Counted from the stretch's first letter, positions 26,351-36,240 are shown. The stretch: DNA of 64,000 nt from Photobacterium ganghwense (GCF_003025595.1 NZ_PYMI01000003.1:434001-498000), one strand, 5' to 3'. The notes: a model not told the origin generated them from the sequence alone. Translations and numbers: made by a program.

Positions 26351-29300
26351 ATGACACTTACTCCCCGTGGCATTGGTCAGAAATTACTGATCGCCTTTTC
26401 GATGATGGCCGGATTGATGATGATCGCGGTTGTTATCGGTGTAGCTGGTTTTTCGCTGGTGGCACAAACGGAACGAACGGTGATCAATTCGGCGGTACCG
26501 GCGCTGGCGGAAGCGCGTCAGTTATCAGATCTCAGTACCCGCATTATTTTCAGTGCGCAGGTGCTGGCCAAATCCAAAGATGAGCAGGAACGTGAGCGAC
26601 AGGGGAAATCGCTGACGGTCCATATCCAGTCACTGAAAAAAAGCCTTGATGCGCTGGAGCAGTATTCGTTTGCCCCAGAGCTGATGCAGCAGCTGGAGGC
26701 GGATGTTGACAGTATCGTCCAGAATCTGGCTCAACTCGGCCTGCTGGTGGGGCGTAAGCTGCAACTGGCAGAGCAGGTGGAGCATCAGAATCAGGCGCTG
26801 ACGGCAGCGACCATACAGATTGACTCGCTGTCTCAGTCGCAGGTCTCCAATGCCAATACTATCGCGGTGGCGAACGTTGCCCGTATTTACGATCTAGTCA
26901 AGCAAGGAGACGATCAGGCCGTTTATCAGGCGTTAGACAGCCTGGTGGAAGTCGACATGGATCTCAGCGAGCGCCTGTTTGAACTGCGTTTCCTGTCATT
27001 GCAGGTCATCAATCTGCTGGATGATACCAGCCGCGTGACCAATCAGGAGGCGCTGGATAACCTGAAGCAACGTTTTAGCTATGCGGTATCGGTGATGCAC
27101 CAGCGGGTGAAATCGGTTGAAGATCCCAGTCGTTCACAGCAGTTACTGACGTTTACGACCAAACTGAACCAGTCAGGAACATTTTTTGATGACTTGTCGT
27201 CCTTGATTCAGGCCCGGCAGGACGTCGAGCGTATGGAGCAGCAAAACTTGTTGTTGTTCCAGCAGCTGAATCAGACCGTTGATGACATTATCACCGCTGC
27301 GAACACCGGGACAACGCAGGCGGTGACGCAGGTTGAGCAAACCCTGACCGTTGCCCGTAACAGCCTGATTGCCATTTCGGCGCTGGGGATGGTCGCCTTG
27401 GTGCTGATTATGTGGCGCTATGTGTATGCCAGGGTGATTCGCCGGATTAACGACTACAGCCAGGCGCTGATGTCACTGGCACGGGGCGATCTGGCAATTC
27501 GTCTGACGACCCAAGGTGATGACGAACTGGCACAAATGGGCAGGGCCATCATGGTTGCCCGTGACACCGCTTATGAACGGCATCGTCTGGCACAGGCGGA
27601 AGCTGCCGCCCGGCATGAACTGCAGCAACATAAAAACAGTCTGGAGCGTCAGGTCGCCGAACGAACCAGCCAGCTGGAGCAGGCCAATAACCAGCTTAAT
27701 GAAGAAGTGAAAAACCATGCTCAGGCCCGTGCTGAAGCCGAGCAGGCCAACCGTGCGAAATCAGCGTTTCTGGCGACCATGAGCCATGAAATCCGCACCC
27801 CGATGAATGGGGTATTGGGCACCGCATCCCTGCTAGCTGATACCGGTCTTACCGCGCAGCAGGCACATTATCTGGATGTAATAAACCGCAGTGGTGTCAC
27901 CCTGTTGGATATTCTGAATGATGTCCTGGACTACTCCAAAATTGAGGCGGGACACCTGGATATCCGGCCTGCGGATTTTTCCCTGCCGGAACTGGTCAGG
28001 GATGTCCGTGACATGTTGCTGAGCCGAGCTGAAGCAAAGCATTTGGCGTTGGTGACAGACATTGACGACGGTGTCGGAGATATCTGGCTGGGCGATGCTA
28101 CCCGATTGCGTCAGGTGCTGGTCAATCTCATTGGTAACGCGATCAAATTCACCGAGCATGGGCAGGTTTCGCTGTATATCAGTGCTTCGGTGCATCAGCC
28201 GGGGCGGTTGCTGTTTGAGGTAGAAGATACCGGTGTCGGGATTGCATCAGCCGAGCAGGCGACGATTTTCGATGCTTTCCAGCAAGCGCAGGACGGACGA
28301 AACAAAACCGGTGGCACCGGACTCGGATTGGCGATCAGCAAACGTATTGTTGAAGCGATGGGCGGAGAGATTGGCCTTACCTCGCAGCTTGGGGAAGGCA
28401 GTTGCTTCTGGTTCACCCTCACGCTGGAGCCGGGTGAGCGTCAGGCGGTAAATGTTGATACTGCCGCTGTTCAGTCATCATCTCCTCAGGTTTTGGCTTC
28501 TCAGGTCTTGGCTTGTCATATGTCGGCTTCTCAGGTATCGGCCTCTCACGCGAAAGTGTCAGCGATGGCTCCGGCGCACATTTTGCTGGTCGAAGACAAC
28601 CCGGTTAATAGCCTGGTCGCGGAAGGGTTTTTGCGGCGACTGGGACATTCGGTGAGGGTGGCTGAGAATGGAGCAGAGGCAGAAGCCTTGTTTGCTGCTG
28701 AGCGTTTTGATATTGCGCTGCTGGATATCAACCTGCCGGATACGGACGGCGTCGCGTTACTGGCCCGTTTACGCGCATCAGATGCAAGCAAGGCGGAGAT
28801 CCCGATGGTGGCGTTCTCGGCCCATGTTTTTAATGAAGATGTCGAACAGTACCTGAATGCCGGTTTTGCCGGTTTCCTGCCCAAACCGTTGGTTGAACAC
28901 CAACTGGTGGATGTCATCGGGCAGCTGTTGGGCGGGCAAGAACGCGTTTGTCCCTCGTCTGCGTTGGTGAGCGATGTGTCGGCAGCAGAAGATGTGGCGG
29001 CAGCAGAAAAAACCATAGAGAAAAACGATGCCATCCCAAAAGAGGCCGTGAAGAGTAAGGAGGCCTGCAAAGTGAATAAGGAGACCCGCACAGTGAGCGA
29101 CCAAACAGACACGGAGAAGGTTCCACTGCTTGATCCTCAAGTACTTGGCGGAGATTTGCAGGTACTGGGTAAAGAGATGGTGACGAGAATGATTCATCTG
29201 TTCATCTCGTCCTCCACAGAAACATTACGACAGCTGGATGATGCCTTGACTGACAATAATCCTAAGGCTGTCGCCAGTCAGGCGCACACCCTGAAGGGGG

Positions 29301-29467
29301 CGGCTGGCACCATGGGGCTCACCCGCTTGTTTCAGGTCTGTCTGAGGTTTGAAAAAGCCGGAAAACAGGGGGAAGTCTCGGCTCTGAATATGGCGGATCT
29401 GGAAGCGGTGTATCAGGCGTCAGTGGCACAGCTTCAGGCTGAGTATGTCCCGGATGATAATGCCTGA
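26351..29467 (+). CDS. torS: Hybrid sensor histidine kinase TorS
   Basis: A 1038-residue membrane kinase of the TMAO-sensing phosphorelay. Order: TM1 near residues 15-38, periplasmic four-helix sensor to about 335, TM2 near 340-360, HAMP to about 415, coiled coil, HisKA with phospho-His in [11 protein letters not shown] near 479, HATPase with IKFTEHG and [19 protein letters not shown], receiver domain with DINLPDTDG (Asp near 793) and Hpt with [12 protein letters not shown] (His near 978). The N-terminus (MTLTPRG...) matches E. coli TorS. Two linkers are repeat-derived: one before the receiver and an acidic/basic one before Hpt. The response regulator torR and the reductase genes are not in the window, so phosphotransfer must be to a distant gene. 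Confidence 0.92.
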   Translation: MTLTPRGIGQKLLIAFSMMAGLMMIAVVIGVAGFSLVAQTERTVINSAVPALAEARQLSDLSTRIIFSAQVLAKSKDEQERERQGKSLTVHIQSLKKSLDALEQYSFAPELMQQLEADVDSIVQNLAQLGLLVGRKLQLAEQVEHQNQALTAATIQIDSLSQSQVSNANTIAVANVARIYDLVKQGDDQAVYQALDSLVEVDMDLSERLFELRFLSLQVINLLDDTSRVTNQEALDNLKQRFSYAVSVMHQRVKSVEDPSRSQQLLTFTTKLNQSGTFFDDLSSLIQARQDVERMEQQNLLLFQQLNQTVDDIITAANTGTTQAVTQVEQTLTVARNSLIAISALGMVALVLIMWRYVYARVIRRINDYSQALMSLARGDLAIRLTTQGDDELAQMGRAIMVARDTAYERHRLAQAEAAARHELQQHKNSLERQVAERTSQLEQANNQLNEEVKNHAQARAEAEQANRAKSAFLATMSHEIRTPMNGVLGTASLLADTGLTAQQAHYLDVINRSGVTLLDILNDVLDYSKIEAGHLDIRPADFSLPELVRDVRDMLLSRAEAKHLALVTDIDDGVGDIWLGDATRLRQVLVNLIGNAIKFTEHGQVSLYISASVHQPGRLLFEVEDTGVGIASAEQATIFDAFQQAQDGRNKTGGTGLGLAISKRIVEAMGGEIGLTSQLGEGSCFWFTLTLEPGERQAVNVDTAAVQSSSPQVLASQVLACHMSASQVSASHAKVSAMAPAHILLVEDNPVNSLVAEGFLRRLGHSVRVAENGAEAEALFAAERFDIALLDINLPDTDGVALLARLRASDASKAEIPMVAFSAHVFNEDVEQYLNAGFAGFLPKPLVEHQLVDVIGQLLGGQERVCPSSALVSDVSAAEDVAAAEKTIEKNDAIPKEAVKSKEACKVNKETRTVSDQTDTEKVPLLDPQVLGGDLQVLGKEMVTRMIHLFISSSTETLRQLDDALTDNNPKAVASQAHTLKGAAGTMGLTRLFQVCLRFEKAGKQGEVSALNMADLEAVYQASVAQLQAEYVPDDNA
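28484..28543 (+). repeat. Four 15-nt in-frame repeats in the torS linker
   Basis: The pentapeptides [15 protein letters not shown] and SQVSA are encoded by units such as TCTCAGGTCTTGGCT. The array sits between the kinase ATPase domain and the receiver domain. Confidence 0.75.
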
Positions 29468-29560
29468 CAGCCGGTTTCAGCCAGTAAGCCAGGTTGAGCA
29501 GTACAAGGCCGGTATTCAACCGACTTTGTACACTTTTGGTTTGGTACGACCGGCAGAAGG

Positions 29561-30418
29561 TTACTGCGCTTGTCCTGTGTCTGCCGGGGCAATTAGCAAT
29601 TCGAAACGTTCGTTGCCCCGTAAATTTTCAAAGTCTTTCTCTTCCGCGGCCAGTTCTTTGAGCGATACGCTGTCTTCAACCGCGCGTTCCAGATCGTTAA
29701 TAGCCTGCTCTTCGGCGCCCAGACAGGAGTAAGCACAGGCGCGCTGATACAAAGCATGGGCGTTGGATGAATCCAGTTCCAGCACCCGGTTACACAAGCT
29801 GAGTGCCCAGTGGAACTCACGCATTTCCATCACGGCATCGGCTTTGTAGGTCAGGGCTTCCAGGTCGCCCGGTCGAATCTTCAGGATCTCATCATACACT
29901 TCCACTTTTTGCTCCGCTGTATGCAGGTTGTGGGAGCGCAGCCAGAGGTTGTGGATCTCATTGATGATCTCAATCTCTTTGTTATTTTGCGTAATGATGC
30001 GGGTTTTACGCTTCAGATCTTGCTCAAGGCGCTGGAATTTCTTCTCGTATTGCTGAGCAATATCTTTCAGCTGCTGTTCGGCCACTTTTTTGGTGTTATC
30101 TCTCAGCTCGCGAAGTGATTGCCAACCGATAAACGCAAATAGCGAAGCCGCACCGGCAATCAGGTAGAAGAAATAGGTGACGGTGACATTGGCGTAGTTC
30201 ATGGATTTATCCGCAACGGCCAGCTCGCGGTCAGTGATTTCTTTGATCATCCGGCGTTCAATATCCTGCTGATCCTGACGCAGACTTTTCAGCTCATCCA
30301 GCACATAGCGTTCCATCAACGGTCTGTCATACAGGTCCTGTTCGGAATATTTTTCGGCCGCCAGGGCGGAAAATGGCAAGAGTAAACAAGCGAGGAGGGG
30401 GAAAACACGAAATATCAT
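29561..30418 (-). CDS. Membrane protein with coiled coil and TPR repeats
   Basis: A 285-residue protein with a signal peptide (MIFRVFPLLACLLLPFSALAA), a short periplasmic helix rich in charged residues, one transmembrane segment near residues 80-100 (VTYFFYLIAGAASLFAFIGW), a cytoplasmic coiled coil (about 105-155) and two to three TPR units (about 175-265, including LALCNRVLELDSSNAHALYQRACAYSCLG-like helices). The family is not named with confidence; similar TPR proteins occur widely in Vibrio. It is convergent with torS and separated from it by 93 bp. The start is the ATG with AAGG upstream. Confidence 0.75.
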   Translation of the reverse strand: MIFRVFPLLACLLLPFSALAAEKYSEQDLYDRPLMERYVLDELKSLRQDQQDIERRMIKEITDRELAVADKSMNYANVTVTYFFYLIAGAASLFAFIGWQSLRELRDNTKKVAEQQLKDIAQQYEKKFQRLEQDLKRKTRIITQNNKEIEIINEIHNLWLRSHNLHTAEQKVEVYDEILKIRPGDLEALTYKADAVMEMREFHWALSLCNRVLELDSSNAHALYQRACAYSCLGAEEQAINDLERAVEDSVSLKELAAEEKDFENLRGNERFELLIAPADTGQAQ

Positions 30419-30673
30419 CAGCAGAACCTTATGGGGTTGAATGTGAGCCGCAGCGGGTAGAGCTAAAGTTTAGGGTAACAAGGCCAGGTTCAAATTGAAA
30501 GGCGGGGTCAGACAAGGCTGTCTGTAGTGCGGAAAGAAAAAGGCAGCGGGTATGACGGCGAAGCACGGTGCAGATTTCGCCTGTCATACGCTGTGGCATC
30601 AGAGAAATGACTGCCTGCTTAGGAGGTTATAAGGTATTCAATGGGCACGAAATAGGCAGAGCATCCTCCGCAT

Positions 30674-30877
30674 TCAACTGGGGGTTAAAGTCGTATAGCC
30701 CCCGGATTTCTGAACGGCTGCCACCAGCGCTTTTCGCTGTTTAATCCGGGTCTGTTCTTGTGCAGACAGGGTGGTTGGCGTTACTGATTCACCTGTACGT
30801 GTGTCAGTTTGAGCATGTGGGTTGGAATTTTCCTGAACGTGACTGGCAAAGGCAAAATCTTTATCAAAAATCAGCAT
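30674..30877 (-). CDS. Small hypothetical protein
   Basis: A 67-residue frame with AGGGGA 7 bp before its ATG. It has no signal peptide or membrane segment; the middle is Thr/Gln-rich and the C-terminal half contains a basic helix (SAQEQTRIKQRKALVAAVQKS). No family is recognised. The strong ribosome site and solitary position between two gaps of about 255 and 295 bp support it as a real small gene. Confidence 0.5.
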   Translation of the reverse strand: MLIFDKDFAFASHVQENSNPHAQTDTRTGESVTPTTLSAQEQTRIKQRKALVAAVQKSGGYTTLTPS

Positions 30878-31171
30878 GATGCGATCCCCTGAGTAGTTTG
30901 GTTAAGTCGCCGGGATATCGAATAAGCAATATCAACCGCAACAGTCGCAGCTATATTGTGGTGGGGTGGTTAAAAAAGCATCACCCTCGGTGCGTCATTT
31001 CAGGGAGGAGAACCGCGGGCGTAGATACCTGTTTTTTCACCGCTTCAGGCGTAGAAACCGCAAAACCACAAACAGGCGGCAGAGGATAACGCAGGCATTT
31101 CGTGAATGCCAGGCATCATTACGGTAGAATTGTTGATAGAAATGCCCGAGTTTCACCATAGGTTGAAAAGA

Positions 31172-31726
31172 ATGTCAGAACAACATGAAGAATATGAAGT
31201 AGAAGCAATTGGTGTGGAGGTGAATGCTCAGCCTATTGAACTCTACAAAGTCCTGAAGATCGCGAATGCAGTCAGCGGTGGTGGCGAAGCGAAATTTGTC
31301 ATTGCGGAAGGGTATGTCGCCGTAAATGGTGAGCTTGAGCAACGTAAGCGTCGCAAAGTGTACGATGGCGATGTCATTGAATTTAATGAAGAGTTTTACC
31401 TGGTCATTTGTGACCAGCCGATCACTGAGCAGCCTTCAAAACCTTCTGCATCATCTGCTGATATGGCTTCTTCAGCAGATACGGCAGCTTCAGTAGAAAA
31501 AGCATCGTCAGCCGTACGCAGCGAAAAAAACGCTTCTCGTCAAGGGGCTGAAAAAGGCAAGCGTCAGGCGGCTCCTGGTCGTTCACCGTCGAAAAAGGGA
31601 AAAGGTAACGCTAAGTCATCTGGCAATAGCAAAGCTGCCCGACGTGGAAAGAGTGCCGGTCAGGGGGCTAACCGAGCGTCCGGTCCGGCAGATAAAGCAA
31701 CTGGTCGCAAACCAATCAGTTTCTAA
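31172..31726 (+). CDS. S4-domain RNA-binding protein (YbcJ-like) with long basic tail
   Basis: A 184-residue cytoplasmic protein. Residues 8-82 are an S4 RNA-binding domain of the YbcJ type (IELYKVLKIANAVSGGGEAK, VNGELEQRKRRKVYDGDVIEF). YbcJ itself is about 70 residues; here a tail of roughly 100 residues of low complexity, rich in Ser/Ala then Lys/Arg/Gly, has been added, including SSADMASSADTAASVEKASS. Such tails often bind RNA or ribosomes non-specifically. The ATG at 31172 starts the family-like sequence; an upstream frame of 22 codons has no better site. A terminator follows. Confidence 0.82.
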   Translation: MSEQHEEYEVEAIGVEVNAQPIELYKVLKIANAVSGGGEAKFVIAEGYVAVNGELEQRKRRKVYDGDVIEFNEEFYLVICDQPITEQPSKPSASSADMASSADTAASVEKASSAVRSEKNASRQGAEKGKRQAAPGRSPSKKGKGNAKSSGNSKAARRGKSAGQGANRASGPADKATGRKPISF

Positions 31727-32031
31727 CGGTGTCAGCTTAGGTGTGTTTCAACGTTTGATAGCGCTGAATCACAGATAGGTAGACAGGCAGATAGGATATA
31801 TAGCAAAACCGCTGCAGTCATATGCCGCGGTTTTTTTGTTAAATGGCCTGTCTCTGGCTGTTTACGTTTAGCCAGGTGCTTTGTCCACAGTAAAGGGCGA
31901 GAGCGTGGGGAAATCGAATCCGGAGGCGGATTTGATGTCAATATCCTCAATGCGTGTATTTTTCATCCTGTCGGTTTGGTTTATATTGGCCTCTTTCTCG
32001 TTAATTTTCTTGCAGTTATAAGGACAGTATT
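31727..32031. other. Intergenic region with terminator
   Basis: Contains the terminator at 31805-31837 and the upstream region of yddG. Short near-duplicates CAGATAGGTAGA / CAGGCAGATAGG occur at about 31771-31795. No gene seen. Confidence 0.5.
31805..31837 (+). terminator. Rho-independent terminator after the S4 gene
   Basis: AAAACCGC and GCGGTTTT arms with a 14-nt loop and a T7 tail, about 80 bp after the S4 gene stop codon. Confidence 0.8.
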
Positions 32032-32916
32032 TTGCTTGGAACGCACAAATACACGCTGGCAGGTTGTCTGGCTATCCTGATGTGGAGCACCATTGTGGCT
32101 TTTATCCGGAATGTCGCCGAGCAACTGGGGCCGGTAGGTGGAGCCGCGATGATTTATACCGTCAGTACGGCGCTGCTAGCGATTTTCATCGGATTGCCTC
32201 GACCGGGGCGTTTTTCCCCAAAATATCTGTTGGTGGGCGGAGCCTTGTTCGTCAGTTATGAAATGTGTCTGGCGCTGGCATTAGGCATGGCTAATGATCG
32301 TCACCAAACCGTCGAAATGGGGGTCATCAATTATCTCTGGCCCTGTCTGACGGTGTTGCTGGCGGTAATGGTCAGTAAAAAGCGGGTCAGCCTGTTGCTG
32401 TACCCGGCGTTAGCGCTGGCGTTTCTGGGAGTGGCTTGGACGGTCAGTGGCGATGAAGGACTTTCTCTGAGTCAGATAGCGGCGAATGTCGCCACGAACC
32501 CTGTCAGTTACACATTGGCCTTTGTCGGCGCTTTTATCTGGGCAGTGTACTGCAACGTGACCAAACGCCTGGCTAACGGAGAAAACGCCATCACCTGGTT
32601 TTTCATGGCGACGGCGCTGGCGCTGTGGGCAAAATACTTCATGTCTGATGAGCCTGCCATGGTGTGGTCGATGGGGGCAGTGACAGATCTACTGTTTGCC
32701 GCCGTCGCTATGGGGGCGGGCTATGCGCTGTGGAATATCGGCATTATTGGCGGCAATATGATGTTATTGGCGACGCTGTCATACTTTACCCCGATATTCT
32801 CGACTTTTTTTGCGGCAGTGCTGCTGGATATCGAGTTAACGACCGCATTCTGGCAGGGAGTGATCATGGTGACGCTGGCCTCATTGGCTTGCTGGTGGCT
32901 GACCAGAAAAACGTAA
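32032..32916 (+). CDS. yddG: Aromatic amino acid exporter YddG (EamA/DMT family)
   Basis: A 294-residue inner-membrane exporter with ten predicted helices, exporting aromatic amino acids and related compounds. It aligns with E. coli YddG in LWS-type AILMWSTIVAFIRNVAEQLG, LGPVGGAAMIYTVS, FVSYEMCLALALG, VGVINYLWP-like GVINYLWPCLTVL, FIGAFIWA-like FVGAFIWAVYCNVTKR and SYFTPIFSTFFAAVLL. The start is a TTG at 32032: AAGGA at 32020-32024 is correctly spaced, and the following MLGTHKYTLAGC matches the N-terminal position of the family. It is monocistronic. Confidence 0.92.
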   Translation: MLGTHKYTLAGCLAILMWSTIVAFIRNVAEQLGPVGGAAMIYTVSTALLAIFIGLPRPGRFSPKYLLVGGALFVSYEMCLALALGMANDRHQTVEMGVINYLWPCLTVLLAVMVSKKRVSLLLYPALALAFLGVAWTVSGDEGLSLSQIAANVATNPVSYTLAFVGAFIWAVYCNVTKRLANGENAITWFFMATALALWAKYFMSDEPAMVWSMGAVTDLLFAAVAMGAGYALWNIGIIGGNMMLLATLSYFTPIFSTFFAAVLLDIELTTAFWQGVIMVTLASLACWWLTRKT

Positions 32917-33219
32917 TCAGGGTAAGTCCGGTGTATTTCGCTACTTTTGGTTAAAAAGACAGCGAAAGTTGTGAATAAACCTCACTGCGCTCGAGCATCT
33001 TCTTGCATTCTTTCTCCGGTGGATGAAACCGGCATTCTCATGTTTATTGTCTTTGTTCTCGTATTGTAAGAATTAATCCTTCCTTTATCGTTTCTTTTCT
33101 TGCAATGTGAGAGTGGTGGTTGTGGTGAAAGCGCGGATAAGAGTTAATGAGCTTGTCAGCGTAATCCGGACTTTCAATGGGTTGCAATGAGTAACAATGG
33201 GCAGAAGTGAACCGTCCCA
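32917..33219. other. Intergenic region, nothing recognised
   Basis: A 303-bp spacer between yddG and the IclR gene, both plus strand. It probably holds the promoter of the IclR-arginase pair; no convincing hexamers, hairpin or small gene. Confidence 0.4.
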
Positions 33220-33954
33220 ATGACCAATAAATACAAACTAAACGCTAACGAAAAAATGCTTCAGGTATTGATGCACATTGCATCGGCAGATGAGCCGATC
33301 ACGGCGCAGTGCCTGAGTGAACAAACAGGTATGCCGACCAGCAGTATGTATCGCTACCTGGTGATCCTGAAAAACTGGAACCTGATTGAAGAAAGCCCAC
33401 GTCAAAGCTGTTACAGCATTGGCCCGGCAGCGCTTCAGTTGCTGCGCAACTTTCAGCAGTTTTCACCGCTATCTGGCGGCGTACACCAGGTATTAAAGCG
33501 GGTTCAGCAGCAAACCGGCGAGATGGCCGCGTACTTGGTACCCGTAGGGTTCCGGGCGCTGTGTATGGCCCGAATTGACAGTCCTCATGCACTGCGTTGT
33601 GCCTATGAAGAAGGTCAGAGCCAGCCACTGATTCGCGGGGCATCTGCCAAAGTGATTCTGGCACATTTGCCGGAGCAGCGGATTTTGTCAACGCTCTATC
33701 ACTTCGGGATCACTGAGCCTGAAGAGACACAGAAGTGGCAGCAGGAGCTGGCGGAGATCAAGCAACAAGGATATGCCATCAGTACTTCTGAGTATGACCT
33801 TGGGGTGTCTGGGGTGAGTGCCCCGGTCTTTTCCGGAAACAAAATTGTAGGTGCTGTCAGTGTTATGGCACCGGAAGACCGGGTACTGAAAAGGAAAAAC
33901 CAAATTATTTATGCCGTGTTGCAAGCGGCCAGGGTATTACCACCCGATTCTTAA
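33220..33954 (+). CDS. IclR family transcriptional regulator
   Basis: A 244-residue DNA-binding regulator. The N-terminal winged helix includes QCLSEQTGMPTSSMYRYLVIL near residues 27-47, and the C-terminal effector domain includes LARIDSPHALRC-type sequence, RGASAKVILAHLPEQ near 145 and YDLGVSGVSAPVF near 195. Such regulators control small catabolic operons in response to a metabolite. The arginase-family gene starts 33 bp downstream and is probably co-transcribed and linked to the same substrate. The ribosome site of this gene is weak. Confidence 0.88.
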   Translation: MTNKYKLNANEKMLQVLMHIASADEPITAQCLSEQTGMPTSSMYRYLVILKNWNLIEESPRQSCYSIGPAALQLLRNFQQFSPLSGGVHQVLKRVQQQTGEMAAYLVPVGFRALCMARIDSPHALRCAYEEGQSQPLIRGASAKVILAHLPEQRILSTLYHFGITEPEETQKWQQELAEIKQQGYAISTSEYDLGVSGVSAPVFSGNKIVGAVSVMAPEDRVLKRKNQIIYAVLQAARVLPPDS

Positions 33955-33987
33955 TTGACAGACAGAATACGGTTTTAAGGAGCAATC

Positions 33988-34995
33988 ATGCTGGATTTTA
34001 AACGTTGGTTTTCATTTTCGTTACCTGCCGGTCGTGCAGTAACCCAACAATCCCTGGCCATGATTGAACCTTATGCCGAGCAGCGTAAGGCGGGAGCCGT
34101 CGTGCTGGGAATGGCCAGTGATCTGAGCCTGAATTATTACGACAGCCTGATCGGAACCAAGGAAGGCCCGGACAGTATCCGCCGTATGCTGGCAAAACTG
34201 CCCGATTTAGGTGCCATGCCACTCTATGACGCCGGAGTGATTGAGGAAGAAGTCACTACGGAAGGGCGGGCAACCGGTAGCGCAGGCTTTGAAGCCATGC
34301 GAACCCGCCAGTATGAGCGGTTATGCGGTATGCTGCGTGCAGGGCACTTTCCAATTGTGCTGGGGGGCGGTCATGAAGTGGCTATCGGCAGTTTTCAGGC
34401 ATTGTCTGACACCTTGCATCAGGCGAGTGACGGCATCGAAGACGGGATGGCTCAGCTGCCAAATGCCGGGCAAACCCGAATCGGTATCATCAATATTGAT
34501 GCTAATTTTCAGTTGCGACGCAGTCTGGCGGTGCGCGCCGGTTCGGCGTTTCATTCGGTAGCCAGCTTTTGCCAGGAGCACCATCGGGAGTTTCACTACC
34601 TTGGATTAGGGATGTGTGACCATACCAACTCTCAGGCTACCTTTGCTTATGCTCGTGAACTGGGAGCTGACTGGCTACTGGATCGTGAGATGAAAATGAA
34701 AAACCGTAAGCGGATTCAGGCCACCATTGAGGCGTACCTGGCACGGGTCGATCATGTGCATCTGAGTCTGGATTTGTCGGTGTTTCCGTCACTGGTTGCT
34801 GAAGGGGTGAATTTATCCCGGATTTACGGGGTAAACCTGCCTGTGGTTGAAATGGTGATCCGGCAGATCATGGAAAGTGGTAAGGTGCGCATCATGGATG
34901 TTACCGGGCTGAATACAGAATTTGATTATCAGGGTGATACCGCGCGATTAGCAGCCAAGTTGATTCGCCACGCCCTGAAATCGGTTTCACCCTGA
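33988..34995 (+). CDS. Arginase/formimidoylglutamase family protein with lost metal ligands
   Basis: A 335-residue ureohydrolase-fold protein most like HutG. GGGHEVAIG (His ligand) near residue 128 is intact. The usual D-A-H-x-D signature reads DANFQLR near 171, so two ligands are Asn and Gln, and the D-x-D motif reads SLDLSVFPS near 257, where the second Asp is Ser. Three of six manganese ligands are therefore replaced, as read directly from codons 34498-34515 and 34768-34779. A classical binuclear-manganese hydrolase seems unlikely; a pseudoenzyme, or a mononuclear or ligand-sensing role, is inferred. AAGGAG precedes the ATG. It is likely co-transcribed with the IclR regulator, and a terminator follows. 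No hut genes are nearby. Confidence 0.82.
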   Translation: MLDFKRWFSFSLPAGRAVTQQSLAMIEPYAEQRKAGAVVLGMASDLSLNYYDSLIGTKEGPDSIRRMLAKLPDLGAMPLYDAGVIEEEVTTEGRATGSAGFEAMRTRQYERLCGMLRAGHFPIVLGGGHEVAIGSFQALSDTLHQASDGIEDGMAQLPNAGQTRIGIINIDANFQLRRSLAVRAGSAFHSVASFCQEHHREFHYLGLGMCDHTNSQATFAYARELGADWLLDREMKMKNRKRIQATIEAYLARVDHVHLSLDLSVFPSLVAEGVNLSRIYGVNLPVVEMVIRQIMESGKVRIMDVTGLNTEFDYQGDTARLAAKLIRHALKSVSP

Positions 34996-35634
34996 TTGCT
35001 GATTATCAGCGCTCATTACGTTTATTCGAAATTTCCTCTTAACCTAGTTTGAGTCAATTGACTGAGGCTCCCCAGCCAGGGAGCCTTTTTTTATTTGTTG
35101 TTTCTACGTTGTGATTTTTTCTCTGGCCGCTTTCCTAGCATCCACTGTTCTTCTGACGGCAGCACTTATCAGCCTTTGTTCCGACTCTTCTTTTTTCATA
35201 TTGTTTCTGCGCGAGCTGAAAGCCGGCAAATCAACGCAGGCAAAGCAGGGCTGGAAAATAAGAGTAGGCAGATTAACGCAGCTAAATCAAAACGGTTACC
35301 TTCACATCCGAACCACAAAAAACACCATAAAAATTGACTGTGGTGCCAGCTAAAAACGACGGCATTGAGTATTCAAAATACGAAGCAGAGCTAAGCTTAT
35401 ATGCAGAGCCAGGTTGATATAAAGAGAATAAAAAAACGTTGGCTGCTGGTTAACGGCCAAAATTTCACATTTATGCTATTAAATATCGGTTGATGGTAAT
35501 TTTTTATTTTAACACTGTTAATAAATTCGATATTTTATTGGTGTAAATGTTTACTATCTTGTGGCTCGCCTTAAAGTTGAAAATGCACATAAAAAGGCGA
35601 CAGGCTAAGGTTAGACTGAATAAGGAGAAAGGCC
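34996..35634. other. 639-bp gap with terminator, no firm gene
   Basis: Holds the terminator at 35066-35092. A GTG frame at 35111-35353 starts with a hydrophobic stretch but has no ribosome site and lacks a known domain. A loose duplication (GCAAATCAACGCAGGCAAAG and GCAGATTAACGCAGCTAAAT) lies near 35226-35290. The AT-rich last 150 bp should hold the promoter for the LprI-type gene. Confidence 0.35.
35066..35092 (+). terminator. Rho-independent terminator
   Basis: GGCTCCC and GGGAGCC form a stem followed by a T7 run, 70 bp after the arginase-family gene. Confidence 0.85.
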
Positions 35635-36219
35635 ATGAAGAAATGGGCTGGGTTTGCAGGTTTAGGTCTGGTAATGGCGGGAACAAACGTAATTGCCGGT
35701 GAACCTGCTTTTGACTGTACAAAAGCGCATGGTGAAGTTGAGAAAATGATTTGCCGTGACAGTGGGCTGGCCGCGCTCGATCAAAAAATGCAGAAGGTGT
35801 TTGATCAGGCGATGCTGGCTTATCCGGAGACGGAAAAACCATTACAACGTGCCATGCAGCGTGGTTGGATTAAAGGGCGTAACGAGTGCTGGAAAGATGT
35901 GGATGTACGCGCGTGTACCGAGTATGAGTACAAAACCCGCATCATTGATTTGCAGATCACCAGTGGCCAGTTGGAAGTACCTCAGGCTGTTGCGCTTGAC
36001 TGTAATGACAACAGCCAGCCATTTACCGCCGTGTTCTACGAGCAGACGGATCCGAAAAGCGCTGTGCTGACGCGCGGCAATGATCAGATCATTGTGCTGG
36101 CCAAGCCAACAGCAAGCGGCACTAAATATGTCGGTCGTAATGTGACATATAACGAACACCAGGGTGAGATTAAAATTAATTGGTTTGATAATAAGTTAGA
36201 ATGTAAGGCTAAGCGTTAA
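35635..36219 (+). CDS. LprI-MliC fusion, predicted periplasmic lysozyme inhibitor
   Basis: A 194-residue exported protein with signal peptide (cleavage near residue 22, VIAG-EP). Residues 25-105 are a DUF1311/LprI domain with its four cysteines (FDCTKA, MICRD, NECWK, RACTEY), and residues 118-194 look like an MliC/PliC domain (LDCNDNSQPFTAVFYEQ, ASGTKYVGRNVTYNEHQGEI, closing Cys in LECKA). Both domains are known lysozyme-inhibitor folds, so this combines two in one chain. An ideal AAGGAG site precedes the ATG. The next gene, a DUF3157 exported protein, starts 21 bp later and is probably in the same operon. Confidence 0.85.
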   Translation: MKKWAGFAGLGLVMAGTNVIAGEPAFDCTKAHGEVEKMICRDSGLAALDQKMQKVFDQAMLAYPETEKPLQRAMQRGWIKGRNECWKDVDVRACTEYEYKTRIIDLQITSGQLEVPQAVALDCNDNSQPFTAVFYEQTDPKSAVLTRGNDQIIVLAKPTASGTKYVGRNVTYNEHQGEIKINWFDNKLECKAKR

Positions 36220-36240
36220 TGCTGTACGCAGGGCAGAGGA

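Noticed and set aside
35111..35353. Possible small membrane protein starting MIFSLAAFLASTVLL
   Set aside because: GTG start without ribosome site, overlaps another frame of equal length, and the second half is built from a loose local duplication.
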